Notes under the pieces: generated by a model
Databases searched by the model: none
What the model was told of the DNA's origin: nothing
The model's input: the letters and a program-made list of their open reading frames with translations, nothing else
From: Pseudomonas fulva
Lineage (GTDB): Bacteria; Pseudomonadota; Gammaproteobacteria; Pseudomonadales; Pseudomonadaceae
DNA: 64,000 nt
Assembly: GCF_015680705.1 (NCBI RefSeq)
Contig: NZ_JADNYP010000017.1
Span: 1-64,000 of the forward strand
Direction of reading: 5' to 3'
Translations under genes and position numbers: made by a program
In this document: positions 44,918 to 54,499 of the stretch, piece by piece
Numbering within the stretch: position 1 is the first letter of the stretch
Layout of the letters: each line of letters starts with the position of its first letter

Positions 44918-46014
44918 GGCGCCAACCCTCCACGCCGCTCGGCATCGCCAGCCGCCACCTTCTCGACCTGCATGCCAGGATGGAGCAACTGCCCGCCGGT
45001 AACCACCACTTCTTCGCCCCCTCGCAGTCCATCGTCGATGACGATGCTGCCGGTCAGGTAACGCGCTACCCGCACTTCGCGCAGCTCGACCTTGTCGCCA
45101 TCGCCAACCACCCATACCGCTGGCTTGTGCACGGTTTTGCTCAGGGCCGACCAAGGCAGCTCGATGCTGGGCCTGCCTTGACCGTTAGTGGTCGCGATCA
45201 CCGGCGAGCCCAGGTGCATGCGTTCGGGCACATCGCGCAGGGCGACCTTGACCTGCACCGTACCGCTCTGCGCAGAGACCGTCGGGGTGATCTCGCGGAC
45301 ACGACCCTCGGCGCGCACGCTCGGGTCGTCGAGCAGGCTGACCACGACCGTCTTGTCGCTCGGCTGCGATAGCAACAGTGACTCGTAGACATTGAACACC
45401 GCGTCGCGCTCGCCATCGCGCGCCAGGCTGAAGATCGGCACGGTGGCCTGCACCACCTGCCCCACCTCGGCCTGGCGGGCGGTGATGACGCCATCGGCCT
45501 CGGAGACCAGCGCGGTGTAGCCAAGTTGTTCCTGAGCATTGGCCAACTGGGCCTGGGCAGCCTTCAGCGCGCTCTGGCTGCTGCGCAGTGCCGCTTCGGC
45601 CGAATCGTATTCGCTTTTGCTGGTGTAGCCCTTGGGCAGCAGTTTCTGCTGGCGCACGAACGCGGCACTGGACTGGGTGACTCGGGCCTGGGCCGCGAAC
45701 ACCTCGGCCTTGGCGGAGGCGACATTGTTGCGCAGGTCCTTGGGATCGAGCCTGGCCAGTACCTGCCGGGCCTTGACATGATCGCCGACGTCGACCTCGC
45801 GGGAGATGATCTTGCCACCGACGCGAAATGAAAGGTCGGTCTGGACCCGCGCCTGGATGTCCCCAGTGAGCGTGGCCGCGGCGGCGAAATTGCCCGACTC
45901 GGCCTGCATCACGCCAACTCGTGGATGTTGTGGTTCGGCAGCCTGCTTGTCGCAGCCGGTCAGCACGAACAGTACCCCGAGGCCCATGCCCCATAGCGTA
46001 CGCGCTACCGTCAT
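44914..46014 (-). CDS. RND membrane-fusion lipoprotein, first adaptor
   Basis: A 366-residue adaptor, first gene of the efflux operon. The lipobox is LTGC|DK after a 20-residue signal. The lipoyl-like half is FRVGGKIISREVDVGDHVKARQVLARLDP, with a helical hairpin at about 97-165. The two adaptors are clearly related but divergent paralogues, which is the defining feature of TriABC-type pumps where both are needed. No regulator gene is adjacent. Confidence 0.88.
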   Translation of the reverse strand: MTVARTLWGMGLGVLFVLTGCDKQAAEPQHPRVGVMQAESGNFAAAATLTGDIQARVQTDLSFRVGGKIISREVDVGDHVKARQVLARLDPKDLRNNVASAKAEVFAAQARVTQSSAAFVRQQKLLPKGYTSKSEYDSAEAALRSSQSALKAAQAQLANAQEQLGYTALVSEADGVITARQAEVGQVVQATVPIFSLARDGERDAVFNVYESLLLSQPSDKTVVVSLLDDPSVRAEGRVREITPTVSAQSGTVQVKVALRDVPERMHLGSPVIATTNGQGRPSIELPWSALSKTVHKPAVWVVGDGDKVELREVRVARYLTGSIVIDDGLRGGEEVVVTGGQLLHPGMQVEKVAAGDAERRGGLAP

Positions 46015-46121
46015 GCCAGCTCCTTGCAGGTATCGATGATCTGAAGATGGACTGATGATAGCGGGTCAGGGTTCCGCGAGGGACAAAGCGAGGGGTAGCG
46101 TCGGTGTTGAGCAATGGATGT

Positions 46122-46149
46122 TTGCAGGGCGGCGTAGGCGGCCCTGCAA
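46122..46149 (-). terminator. Hairpin downstream of the spu/pot operon
   Basis: TTGCAGGGC, 10-nt loop, GCCCTGCAA: perfect 9-bp stem 35 bp after the stop of the last permease gene, in the gap before the efflux operon. No T-run follows on the minus strand. Confidence 0.55.
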
Positions 46150-46183
46150 CCATGGCCACGATGGGCCTCAACGGCTCAAGCGA

Positions 46184-47074
46184 TCACGCGGACACCTGTT
46201 CCGCACGCTTGGCCTGCGCCGGCTGGACGAAGTGCGCCGCGGCGCCTTCTTCGATCGCCTGCTGAATGGCCCGGCGGCGGCGCTCTTCGGCCCGGCGGCT
46301 GAAGTACCAGACCAGGAAGGTCACCAGCGATACCGACAGCAGGATCAGGCTGGCCACCGCGTTGATCTCCGGTTTCACGCCCAGGCGCACGGCAGAGAAC
46401 ACTTCCATCGGCAGGGTCGTCGAGCCCGGTCCGGAGACGAAGCTCGCCAGTACCAGGTCGTCCAGCGACAGGGCGAAGGACATCATGCCGCCCGCGGCCA
46501 GCGAAGGCGCGATCATCGGGATGGTGATCAGGAAGAATACCTTCCATGGGCGCGCGCCAAGGTCCATGGCTGCCTCCTCGATCGACAGGTCCAACTCGCG
46601 CAGGCGCGCCGACACCACCACCGCCACATAGGCCGAGCAGAAGGTGGTGTGGGCGATCCAGATGGTCACGACCCCGCGCTCCTGCGGCCAGCCGATCGTC
46701 TGCGCCATGGCCACGAACAGCAGCAGCAGCGACAGACCGGTGATCACCTCGGGCATGACCAGTGGCGCGGTGACCAGGCCGCCGAACAACGTGCGCCCCT
46801 TGAACCGGCTGATCCGGGTCAGGACGAAGGCGGCCAGGGTGCCCAGCGCCACGGCGGCGATCGCCGTGTACAGGGCGATTTCCAGCGAGCGCATCACCGA
46901 ACCCATCAGCTGGGTGTTGTCGAGCAAGCCGACGTACCACTTCACCGACCAGCCGCCCCACACGGTCACCAGCTTGGAGGCGTTGAACGAATAGATCACC
47001 AGGATCAGCATCGGCAGGTAGATGAACAGCAAGCCGAGCACGAGCATCAGCTTGGAGAATCCGAAGCGCTTCAT
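46184..47074 (-). CDS. spuH: Polyamine ABC transporter permease SpuH/PotI
   Basis: A 296-residue permease, six helices; ATG 47074 overlaps the stop of spuG (ATGA). The EAA loop is IEEAAMDLGARPWKVFFLITIP. C-terminal partner of the SpuFGH importer for putrescine and spermidine. Last gene of the operon. Confidence 0.93.
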   Translation of the reverse strand: MKRFGFSKLMLVLGLLFIYLPMLILVIYSFNASKLVTVWGGWSVKWYVGLLDNTQLMGSVMRSLEIALYTAIAAVALGTLAAFVLTRISRFKGRTLFGGLVTAPLVMPEVITGLSLLLLFVAMAQTIGWPQERGVVTIWIAHTTFCSAYVAVVVSARLRELDLSIEEAAMDLGARPWKVFFLITIPMIAPSLAAGGMMSFALSLDDLVLASFVSGPGSTTLPMEVFSAVRLGVKPEINAVASLILLSVSLVTFLVWYFSRRAEERRRRAIQQAIEEGAAAHFVQPAQAKRAEQVSA

Positions 47075-47991
47075 GCCTTGCTCTCCATCTCTTTGGCCTG
47101 GCTGCGGTTGAACAGCAGGATGGGGATGATCAGGATCGCCAGCATCACCACCGCCAGGGCGGAAGCTACCGGCCAGTCGCGGTTGTTGAAGAACTCCTGC
47201 CACAACACCTTGCCGATCATCAAGGTTTCCGGACCGCCCAGCAATTCGGGAATGACGAACTCGCCGACCACCGGGATGAACACCAGCATGCAGCCGGCGA
47301 TGATGCCGTTCTTCGACAGCGGCACGGTGATCTTCCAGAAGCTGTTGAAGGTACTCGAGCCAAGGTCGGAGGCAGCCTCCAGCAGACTTGGATCATGCTT
47401 CACCAGGTTCGCGTACAACGGCAGGATCATGAACGGCAGATAGGAATAGACCACGCCGATGTACACCGCCAGGTTGGTGTTGAGGATCTGCAGCGGCTGA
47501 TCGATCAGGCCCAGCCACATGAGGAAGCTGTTGAGCAGCCCGTTGTTGCTGAGGATGCCCATCCAGGCATAGACCCGGATCAGAATCGCCGTCCAGGTCG
47601 GCATCATGATCAGCAGCAGCAGCACGGTCTGGCTTTCCTTGCGCGCGTTGGCGATGGCATAGGCCATGGGGTAGCCGATCAGCAGGCAGAGCAAGGTACT
47701 GAAGAAAGCGATCTGCAGCGATCCGAGGTACGCCGACAGATACAGTTCGTCCTCGGTGAGCAGGCCATAGTTCGCCAGGTTGAGCACCAGCTGGACCTTG
47801 TCCTCGACGTAGCTGTAGATCTCCGTGTACGGCGGGATCGCCACGTCGGCTTCGGCGAAGCTGATCTTAAGGACGATGAAGAACGGCAACAGGAAGAACA
47901 GGAACAGCCAGATGAACGGGACGCCGATCACCAGGTGGCGACCGCCGGGCGTGATCCGGTGAAGCGCTCGCTTGAGCTTGCGGATCTTCAT
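47071..47991 (-). CDS. spuG: Polyamine ABC transporter permease SpuG/PotH
   Basis: A 306-residue permease; ATG 47991 overlaps the spuF stop by 4 bp. It begins MKIRKLKRALHRITPGGRHLVIGVPFIWLFLFFLLP, the usual PotH N-terminus. The EAA loop is LLEAASDLGSSTFNSFWKITVP. Confidence 0.93.
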   Translation of the reverse strand: MKIRKLKRALHRITPGGRHLVIGVPFIWLFLFFLLPFFIVLKISFAEADVAIPPYTEIYSYVEDKVQLVLNLANYGLLTEDELYLSAYLGSLQIAFFSTLLCLLIGYPMAYAIANARKESQTVLLLLIMMPTWTAILIRVYAWMGILSNNGLLNSFLMWLGLIDQPLQILNTNLAVYIGVVYSYLPFMILPLYANLVKHDPSLLEAASDLGSSTFNSFWKITVPLSKNGIIAGCMLVFIPVVGEFVIPELLGGPETLMIGKVLWQEFFNNRDWPVASALAVVMLAILIIPILLFNRSQAKEMESKA

Positions 47992-49130
47992 GAGCGCAGT
48001 ACCACGCCGCTGTCGTTCTCCCACCAGACGAACACCTGGTCGCCCCAGGTCGGACGGGCGCCCTGGCGTTCGGCGTTGGCCACGAACGACTGGACGATCT
48101 TGCCGCCAGGCAGCTGCACGTGGAACACCGAGTGCCCACCGAGGTAGGCGATGTCGTGTACCTTGCCCCGTGACCAGTTGTAGTCGTCGGTCGGCTGCTC
48201 GGTGGTGACCAGCAGCTTCTCCGGACGCAGCGCGTAGGTGATGTGCTTGTCCTCGACCGAGGTGGACACGCCGTGGCCGACGAAGATGTTGCGCTCCAGC
48301 TCAGGGCTGGCGATCAGCGCGTGGCCCTCGGCGTCGTCGACGACTTCGCCTTCGAACAGGTTGACGTTGCCGATGAACTCGCAGACCAGGCGGCTGGTCG
48401 GCGTCTCGTAGACATCCACCGGGCTGCCGATCTGGGCGATCCAGCCCAGATGCATGATGGCGATGCGCTGAGCCATGGTCATGGCCTCTTCCTGGTCGTG
48501 GGTCACCATCACGCAGGTCACGCCGACCCGCTCGATGATTTCCACCAGCTCCAGTTGCATCTGCGAACGCAGCTTCTTGTCCAGCGCACCCATAGGCTCG
48601 TCGAGCAGCAGCAGCTTGGGGCGCTTGGCCAATGAGCGCGCCAGGGCCACACGCTGACGCTGGCCACCGGACAGCTGGTGCGGTTTGCGCCGGGCGTACT
48701 GGGTCATGTGCACCAGCTTGAGCATCTCCGCCACCCGCGCCTGGATCTCGGCTTTGGGCATCTTGTCCTGCTGCAGGCCGAAGGCGATGTTCTGCTCCAC
48801 GGTCATGTGCGGGAACAAGGCATAGGACTGGAACATCATGTTGATCGGCCGCTCGTACGGCGGCAGGTCGGTGATATCCACGCCATCGAGCAAAATCCGC
48901 CCTTCGGTCGGCCGCTCGAAGCCGGCCAGCATCCGCAGCAGCGTCGATTTTCCGGAGCCGGAGCCGCCCAGCAGGGCGAAGATCTCGCCCTTGCGGATTT
49001 CCAGCGAGACATCATCGACCGCGACGGTTTCGTCGAACTTCTTGGTGACCCGGTCGATCTTGATCAGCACCTGCTTGGGCGGCTGGCCAGCTTCGAGGGC
49101 GTTCTTGGAGGCACCGGAGGCAACTGCCAT
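47988..49130 (-). CDS. spuF: Polyamine ABC transporter ATPase SpuF/PotG
   Basis: A 380-residue ATPase. Walker A GGSGSGKST, signature LSGGQRQR, Walker B LLLLDEPMGALD, H-loop VTHDQEEAMT, and a C-terminal TOBE domain. ATG 49130 is chosen over an upstream ATG because it gives the conventional PotG start. Energises SpuGH. Confidence 0.94.
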   Translation of the reverse strand: MAVASGASKNALEAGQPPKQVLIKIDRVTKKFDETVAVDDVSLEIRKGEIFALLGGSGSGKSTLLRMLAGFERPTEGRILLDGVDITDLPPYERPINMMFQSYALFPHMTVEQNIAFGLQQDKMPKAEIQARVAEMLKLVHMTQYARRKPHQLSGGQRQRVALARSLAKRPKLLLLDEPMGALDKKLRSQMQLELVEIIERVGVTCVMVTHDQEEAMTMAQRIAIMHLGWIAQIGSPVDVYETPTSRLVCEFIGNVNLFEGEVVDDAEGHALIASPELERNIFVGHGVSTSVEDKHITYALRPEKLLVTTEQPTDDYNWSRGKVHDIAYLGGHSVFHVQLPGGKIVQSFVANAERQGARPTWGDQVFVWWENDSGVVLRS

Positions 49131-49157
49131 GAATGAAACTCCCAACAAATTTGCTAT

Positions 49158-49181
49158 GGCCCGCCTCTGCGGCGACGGGCC
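49158..49181 (-). other. Intercistronic hairpin, spuE-spuF gap
   Basis: GGCCCG...CGGGCC 6-bp stem with an inner CC/GG pairing inside the 58-bp gap downstream of spuE. Probably a transcript-processing or stabilising element that separates the abundant binding-protein messages from the ATPase message. Confidence 0.4.
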
Positions 49182-49188
49182 TGGATGA

Positions 49189-50283
49189 TTACTTGCCTGA
49201 CTTGACCTTGGTCCAGCTGCGGGTCATCAGTCGTTGCACCTTGGGTGGCAACTCGGCGTTGACGAACATCCTGTCCAGCACGTCCTGCGGCGGATAGACC
49301 GCCTCGTCGTTGCGCACATCCTGATCCATCAGGTCGCCCGCCTTGGGGTTGGGGTTGGCATAACCGACATAGTCGCTGACCTGCGCGATGACTTCAGGTT
49401 TCAACAGATAGTTGATGAAGGCATGCGCCTGCTCCGCGTGCGCGGAGTCCTTGGGGATCGCCAGCACGTCGAACCAGAGGTTGCCGCCTTCCTTGGGAAT
49501 CGCGTAGGCCAGCTCGACGCCCTTGCCGGCTTCTTCCGCGCGGGCCTTGGCCTGGAACACGTCGCCGGAGAAACCGGCAGCCACGCAGATATTGCCGTTG
49601 GCCAGGTCCGAGATGTACTTGGACGAATGGAAATAGGTGACGTAGGGGCGCACGGCGAGCAGCTTCCGCTCGGCTTTCTGGTAGTCCTTGGGGTTGCTGC
49701 TGTTGGGATCGAGGCCCAGGTAGTTCAGCACCGCCGGCAGCATTTCATCGGCCGAGTCGAGGAAGGCCACGCCGCAGCTGGAAAGCTTCTTCATGTTCTC
49801 CGGCTCGAACAGCACGGCCCAGGAATCGATCTTGTCGACCCCCAGGGCCGCCTTGACCTTCTCGACGTTGTAGCCGATGCCATTGGTGCCCCACAGGTAC
49901 GGCACCGCGTACTGGTTACCCGGATCGTTGCGCTCCAGGCGCTTCATCAGCGCCGGATCGAGATTGCCATGGTTGGGCAGCAGGCCGCGGTCGAGCTTCA
50001 TGAAAGCGCCGGCCTTGATCTGCTTGCCGAGGAAGTGATTGGACGGCACGACCACGTCATAGCCGGTACGACCGGCCAGCAGCTTGCCTTCCAGGGTTTC
50101 GTTGGAGTCGAAGACGTCGTACTGCGCCTTGATGCCGGTTTCCTTCTCGAAGTCGGCCAGCGTCGTCGGGCCGATGTAGTCGGACCAGTTGTAGATGTGC
50201 ACCGTGGGCGCCGCTTGGACGCCGAGAGCCAGCGTCAGACCCGCTCCGGCCAGGATGGCCTTGCGAAATGCAGATATGGACAA
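49189..50283 (-). CDS. spuE: Polyamine-binding periplasmic protein SpuE-like
   Basis: A 364-residue PotF-family binding protein with signal peptide 1-24 (MSISAFRKAILAGAGLTLALGVQA). Mature start APTVHIYNWSDYIG and VPSNHFLGKQIKAGAF are typical. It is the second of two tandem paralogues; by order it corresponds to SpuE, the spermidine binder of P. aeruginosa. Ligand preference is inferred from order only. Confidence 0.88.
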   Translation of the reverse strand: MSISAFRKAILAGAGLTLALGVQAAPTVHIYNWSDYIGPTTLADFEKETGIKAQYDVFDSNETLEGKLLAGRTGYDVVVPSNHFLGKQIKAGAFMKLDRGLLPNHGNLDPALMKRLERNDPGNQYAVPYLWGTNGIGYNVEKVKAALGVDKIDSWAVLFEPENMKKLSSCGVAFLDSADEMLPAVLNYLGLDPNSSNPKDYQKAERKLLAVRPYVTYFHSSKYISDLANGNICVAAGFSGDVFQAKARAEEAGKGVELAYAIPKEGGNLWFDVLAIPKDSAHAEQAHAFINYLLKPEVIAQVSDYVGYANPNPKAGDLMDQDVRNDEAVYPPQDVLDRMFVNAELPPKVQRLMTRSWTKVKSGK

Positions 50284-50400
50284 GGGGTGGTCCTCACTTT
50301 ATGTACCCGTGATAACGGCCGGACGCTGCCGCACACGCTAAACCGGCGCGCAACTTACCTTCGCAGCCTCTATGCCGCAAACTTATTTGTCCTGCTCAAG

Positions 50401-50428
50401 CCCTGGACCGGGCAATCCCGGCCCAGGG
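50401..50428 (-). other. Strong intercistronic hairpin, spuD-spuE gap
   Basis: CCCTGG-a-CCGGG, loop CAAT, CCCGG-c-CCAGGG: 11 pairs with one mismatch, 14 bp after the spuD stop. As RNA it would be very stable; likely a partial terminator or a 3'-end stabiliser for spuD mRNA. Confidence 0.6.
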
Positions 50429-50442
50429 ACCGCTACAAAGGC

Positions 50443-51540
50443 TTACTTGCCCGCCTTGATCTTGGTCCAGCTGCGAGTGATGACGCGCTGGGCGGCCGCT
50501 TCCGGTGCGGCGATCGCGTACAGCTGCTTCTTCACTTCGGCTGGCGGATAGATGCTCGGATCGCTGGTGATGTCCTTGTCGACGAACGCGGTCGCGGCCT
50601 TGTTGCCGTTCGGGAAGCGCACGGCATTGGTGATCTCGGCCATGACTTGCGGTTGCATCAGGAAGTCCATGAACTTGTAGGCGGCTTCCTTGTGCTCGGC
50701 ATCCTTCGGCATGGCGACCATGTCGTAGAAGGTACCGGCGCCTTCTTTCGGAATGATGTAGTCCAGCTTGACCTTGTCACCGGCCTCGTGGGCACGTGCC
50801 TTGGACTGTTCCAGGTCGCCCGAGTAACCGACGGCCACGCAGATGTTGCCGTTGGCCAGGTCGCCGATGTACTTGGAAGAGTGGAAGTAGGTGATCGAAG
50901 GACGGATCTTGAGGAACAGGTCCTCGGCTGCCTTGAGGTCTTCCTTGCTCGTGCTGTTGCTAGGCTTGCCCAGGTAGTGCAGCGCGGCCGGGAGCATCTC
51001 GGTCGGCGCGTCGAGGAAGCTCACGCCGCAGCTCTTGAGCTTGGCGATGTTCTCCGGCTTGAAGACCACGTCCCACGAGTCGATCTTGTCCACGCCCAGC
51101 GCGGCCTTCACCTTCTCCGGGTTGTAGCCGATGCCGATCGATCCCCACATGTAGGGGAAGGCGTGCTTGTTGCCCGGGTCGCTGGCATCACCGACGGCCT
51201 TGAGCAGGTCTTCGTCGAGATTCTTCCAGTTGGGCAGCCTGGAGCGGTCGAGTTCTTCATACACGCCCGCCTTGATCTGCTTGGCGAGGAAGTTGTTGGA
51301 AGGCACGACGATGTCGTAGCCGGACCTGCCGGCCAGGAGTTTGGCTTCCAGGGTTTCGTTGCTGTCGAAGACGTCGTACTTGACCTTGATACCGGTCTGC
51401 TTTTCGAACTTGGCGATGGTGTCCGGCGCGATATAGTCCGACCAGTTGTAGACGTTCAACACCTTGTCTTCAGCCTGAACAGCGGTCGCCACCGCGCCCA
51501 TCAAGGCGGCGGCCAGCAGCGTCTTGCCCATTTTCTTCAT
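50443..51540 (-). CDS. spuD: Polyamine-binding periplasmic protein SpuD-like
   Basis: A 365-residue PotF-family binding protein; ATG 51540 follows CTGGAG. Signal peptide 1-23. KVLNVYNWSDYIAPDTIAKFE begins the mature protein and VPSNNFLAKQIKAG follows. Same fold and similar sequence as SpuE, but different loops. By order it corresponds to SpuD (putrescine binder) of P. aeruginosa; ligand from context. Confidence 0.88.
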   Translation of the reverse strand: MKKMGKTLLAAALMGAVATAVQAEDKVLNVYNWSDYIAPDTIAKFEKQTGIKVKYDVFDSNETLEAKLLAGRSGYDIVVPSNNFLAKQIKAGVYEELDRSRLPNWKNLDEDLLKAVGDASDPGNKHAFPYMWGSIGIGYNPEKVKAALGVDKIDSWDVVFKPENIAKLKSCGVSFLDAPTEMLPAALHYLGKPSNSTSKEDLKAAEDLFLKIRPSITYFHSSKYIGDLANGNICVAVGYSGDLEQSKARAHEAGDKVKLDYIIPKEGAGTFYDMVAMPKDAEHKEAAYKFMDFLMQPQVMAEITNAVRFPNGNKAATAFVDKDITSDPSIYPPAEVKKQLYAIAAPEAAAQRVITRSWTKIKAGK

Positions 51541-51710
51541 GCGTAATGCTCCAGAATTTATCATCAAGCCTTCTGTTCAGCAGCCAGGTCCCACAGTGAC
51601 AGGTGCCGGTCGACTGAAACGATCGGTAGTCTGGCAAGTTACAAGGCGCTGTTTCAAGAAAAGCAGAGCCTTGCCACGACTTAATGTCACCTTGCCAGCC
51701 TAGCAGACCG

Positions 51711-53072
51711 TCACTTGACCGTTTCGTACGTCAGGTCGAGACACTTGCGCGCCTTTTCCACCAGCTCGTCGATCTCCTGGTGGCTGATGACCAACGGCGG
51801 CGCGATGATCATGGTGTCCCCCACGGCGCGCATGATCAGGCCGTTGTCGAAACAGAAGTTGCGACAGACCATGCCCAGGTTCCTGCCCTCGTAGCGGCTG
51901 CGGGTGGCCTTGTCGCGTACCAGTTCGATCGCCCCGAGCAGACCCAGACCGCGCACCTCGCCCACCAACGGGTGGTCCTGTAGCTCACGCAGACGCGCTT
52001 GCAAATACGGTGCCGTATGCGTTCGAGCATGTTCGACGATGTTCTCCTCGCGCAGGATACGCAGGTTTTCCAGGCCGACGGCCGCAGCCACCGGATGGCC
52101 GGAGTAGGTGAAGCCGTGATTGAAATCGCCGCCTTCGGCCAGGACCTGGGCGACCGTATCCCGCACGATCACACCGCCCATGGGGATGTACCCCGAAGTC
52201 AGCCCCTTGGCGATGGTCATCAGGTCCGGCTGCAGATCGTAGTAGTCCGAGCCGAACCACTCGCCGGTACGACCGAAGCCGCAGATCACCTCGTCGGCGA
52301 CGAACAGGATGTCGTACTTGGCGAGGATTTCCTTGATTCGCGGCCAATAGGTTTCTGGCGGAATGACCACCCCACCGGCGCCCTGGATGGGCTCGGCGAT
52401 GAACGCAGCGACCTGGTCCTCGCCAAGCTCGAGGATCTTGCGTTCCAGCTGGTCGGCGGCCCAGATGCCGAACGCTTCTGGCGTCATGTCGCCGCCATCG
52501 CCATACCAGTAGGGCTGCGCAATGTGCGCGATGCCCGGGATCGGCAAGCCGCCCTGCTCGTGCATGCCGCTCATGCCGCCCAGGCTGGCACCGGCCACCG
52601 TCGAACCATGGTAGCCATTGTGCCGTGCGATCAGCGTCTGCTTGCCCGGCTTGCCCTTGAGTGCCCAATAGTGGCGGACCATGCGCAGTACCGTATCGTT
52701 GCCTTCGGAACCGGAGCCGGTGAAGAACACATGGCTCATGCCCTTGGGCGCGATGTCGACGATGGCCTTGGCCAGCTCCAGCGCCGGTGGGTGGGCGGTC
52801 TGGAAGAACAGGTTGTAATAAGGCAGCTCGCGCATCTGCTTCTCTGCCGCCTGGACCAGCTCCTCGCGACCGTAACCGACCGCCACGCACCAAAGGCCGG
52901 CCATGCCATCGAGGATCATCTGCCCCTCGCTGTCCCACAAATGCACACCTTGGGCCTTGGTGATGATGCGCGGGCCTTTTTCCTTCAGTTGCTTGTAGTC
53001 GCTGAAAGGCGCCAGGTGGTGCTCGCCGCTCAGGGACTGCCATTGACGTGTCTGTGGATTGTTGACGCTCAT
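51711..53072 (-). CDS. spuC: Polyamine:pyruvate/putrescine aminotransferase SpuC
   Basis: A 453-residue class III PLP aminotransferase that transfers an amino group from putrescine or related polyamines. The PLP lysine is K289 in MTIAKGLTSGY and the aspartate is D260 in FVADEVICGFGRTGEWFG. It starts MSVNNPQTRQWQSLSGEHHLAPF. Between spuB and the transport genes, with a 45-bp gap to spuB containing a palindrome. Confidence 0.93.
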   Translation of the reverse strand: MSVNNPQTRQWQSLSGEHHLAPFSDYKQLKEKGPRIITKAQGVHLWDSEGQMILDGMAGLWCVAVGYGREELVQAAEKQMRELPYYNLFFQTAHPPALELAKAIVDIAPKGMSHVFFTGSGSEGNDTVLRMVRHYWALKGKPGKQTLIARHNGYHGSTVAGASLGGMSGMHEQGGLPIPGIAHIAQPYWYGDGGDMTPEAFGIWAADQLERKILELGEDQVAAFIAEPIQGAGGVVIPPETYWPRIKEILAKYDILFVADEVICGFGRTGEWFGSDYYDLQPDLMTIAKGLTSGYIPMGGVIVRDTVAQVLAEGGDFNHGFTYSGHPVAAAVGLENLRILREENIVEHARTHTAPYLQARLRELQDHPLVGEVRGLGLLGAIELVRDKATRSRYEGRNLGMVCRNFCFDNGLIMRAVGDTMIIAPPLVISHQEIDELVEKARKCLDLTYETVK

Positions 53073-53090
53073 GAGGCTCTCCGATGGCCG

Positions 53091-53110
53091 GCGGCCGCCC
53101 AGGCGGCCGC
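53091..53110 (-). other. Intercistronic hairpin, spuB-spuC gap
   Basis: GCGGCCGCC-CA-GGCGGCCGC, perfect 9-bp arms, in the 45-bp gap between the spuB stop and the spuC start. Too close to the spuC start to be a complete terminator; may attenuate or protect the message. Confidence 0.55.
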
Positions 53111-53117
53111 AGGTTGA

Positions 53118-54476
53118 TCACACTGCGAACAGCAGGAATTCGCGCTCCCAGGAACTGATCACGCGTTTGAAGTTTTCATGTTCGGCACGCTTGGTCGCGA
53201 CATAGCCGCAGATGAATTTCTTGCCCAGGTATTGCTCGAGCGCCCGGCTTTGCTCCATGCGCTCGAGGGCATCCTCGATGGTCAAGGGCAGGCGCAGATT
53301 GCGTCGCTCGTAGCCACGCCCCTGGACCGGGGCGCTGGCCGCGATGCCCTCGACCATGCCGATGTAGCCACACAGCAAGCTGGCAGCGATGGCCAGGTAG
53401 GGGTTGGCGTCGGCGCCCGGCAGGCGGTTTTCCACCCGGCGATTCTGCGGCCCGGCATCGGGCACGCGCAGGCCCACGGTGCGGTTCTCCTCGCCCCATT
53501 CGACGTTGACTGGCGCCGAGGTGTCGGGCAGGAACCGGCGGAACGAGTTGACGTTGGGCGCGAACAGCGGCAGGGCCTCGGGAATGAACTTCTGCAGCCC
53601 GCCGATGTGGTGCAGGAACAGCTCGCTCATGCTGCCGTCTTCATTGGAGAAGATGTTCTTGCCGGTAGCGAGGTCGATCACGCTCTGGTGCATGTGCATC
53701 GCGCTGCCTGGCTCGCCGGTCATGGGCTTGGCCATGAAGGTGGCGGCCACGTTGTGCTTGAGCGCCGCCTCGCGCATGGTGCGCTTGAAGACCAGGATCT
53801 GGTCGGCCAGGTGCAGGGCATTGCCATGACGGAAGTTGATCTCCATCTGCGCCGTGCCGTCTTCGTGGATCAGGGTGTCGAGGTCGAGCTGCTGCAGCTC
53901 GCACCAGTCATAGACATCCTCGAACAGGGGGTCGAATTCGTTGGCTGCCTCGATCGAGAACGACTGGCGACCGGTTTCCGGCCGACCGGAACGGCCCACT
54001 GGCGGTTGCAGCGGAAAATCCGGATCCTCGCTGCGCTTGGTCAGGTAGAACTCCATTTCCGGCGCGACGATGGGCTGCCAGCCCTTGTCGGCGTAGAGCT
54101 TGAGTACCTTCTTGAGGACATTGCGCGGCGACAGCTCGATCGGGTTGCCCTTCTTGTCGTAGGTGTCGTGGATCACCTGGGCGGTCGGCTCGATCGCCCA
54201 GGGCACCAGGAACACCGCGGATTCATCGGGACGGCAGATCATGTCGATATCGGCCGGGTCGAGCAGCTCGTAGTAGATGTCGTCATCCACATAGTCGCCG
54301 GTGACCGTCTGCAGCAGGACGCTTTCCGGCAGCCGCATGCCTTTCTCGGCGATGAACTTGTTGGTAGGCGAAATCTTGCCGCGGGTGATGCCGGTCAAGT
54401 CGCTGATCAGGCACTCCACTTCGGTGATCTTGTGCTCTTTCAACCAATCGGTGAGCTGGTCGAGGTTGGTGCTCAT
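53118..54476 (-). CDS. spuB: Gamma-glutamylpolyamine synthetase SpuB (GS-like)
   Basis: A 452-residue glutamine-synthetase-family ligase that links glutamate to a polyamine instead of ammonia. Motifs: EVECLISDLTGITRGK at the N-terminus, EMEFYLTKR, MAKPMTGEPGSAMHMHQS (ATP/glutamate site), and NRRVENRLPGADANPYLAIAAS. First gene of the spuBCDEFGH unit. Together with divergent spuI it feeds the gamma-glutamyl polyamine route. Confidence 0.92.
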   Translation of the reverse strand: MSTNLDQLTDWLKEHKITEVECLISDLTGITRGKISPTNKFIAEKGMRLPESVLLQTVTGDYVDDDIYYELLDPADIDMICRPDESAVFLVPWAIEPTAQVIHDTYDKKGNPIELSPRNVLKKVLKLYADKGWQPIVAPEMEFYLTKRSEDPDFPLQPPVGRSGRPETGRQSFSIEAANEFDPLFEDVYDWCELQQLDLDTLIHEDGTAQMEINFRHGNALHLADQILVFKRTMREAALKHNVAATFMAKPMTGEPGSAMHMHQSVIDLATGKNIFSNEDGSMSELFLHHIGGLQKFIPEALPLFAPNVNSFRRFLPDTSAPVNVEWGEENRTVGLRVPDAGPQNRRVENRLPGADANPYLAIAASLLCGYIGMVEGIAASAPVQGRGYERRNLRLPLTIEDALERMEQSRALEQYLGKKFICGYVATKRAEHENFKRVISSWEREFLLFAV

Positions 54477-54499
54477 AAGTACCTCAGGTGGTCATTTGA

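Noticed and set aside
36530..46126. 12-mer TGGATGTTTGCA present near both 36530 and 46115
   Set aside because: Two short copies after unrelated operons with no further shared context; not enough to call a repeat family.
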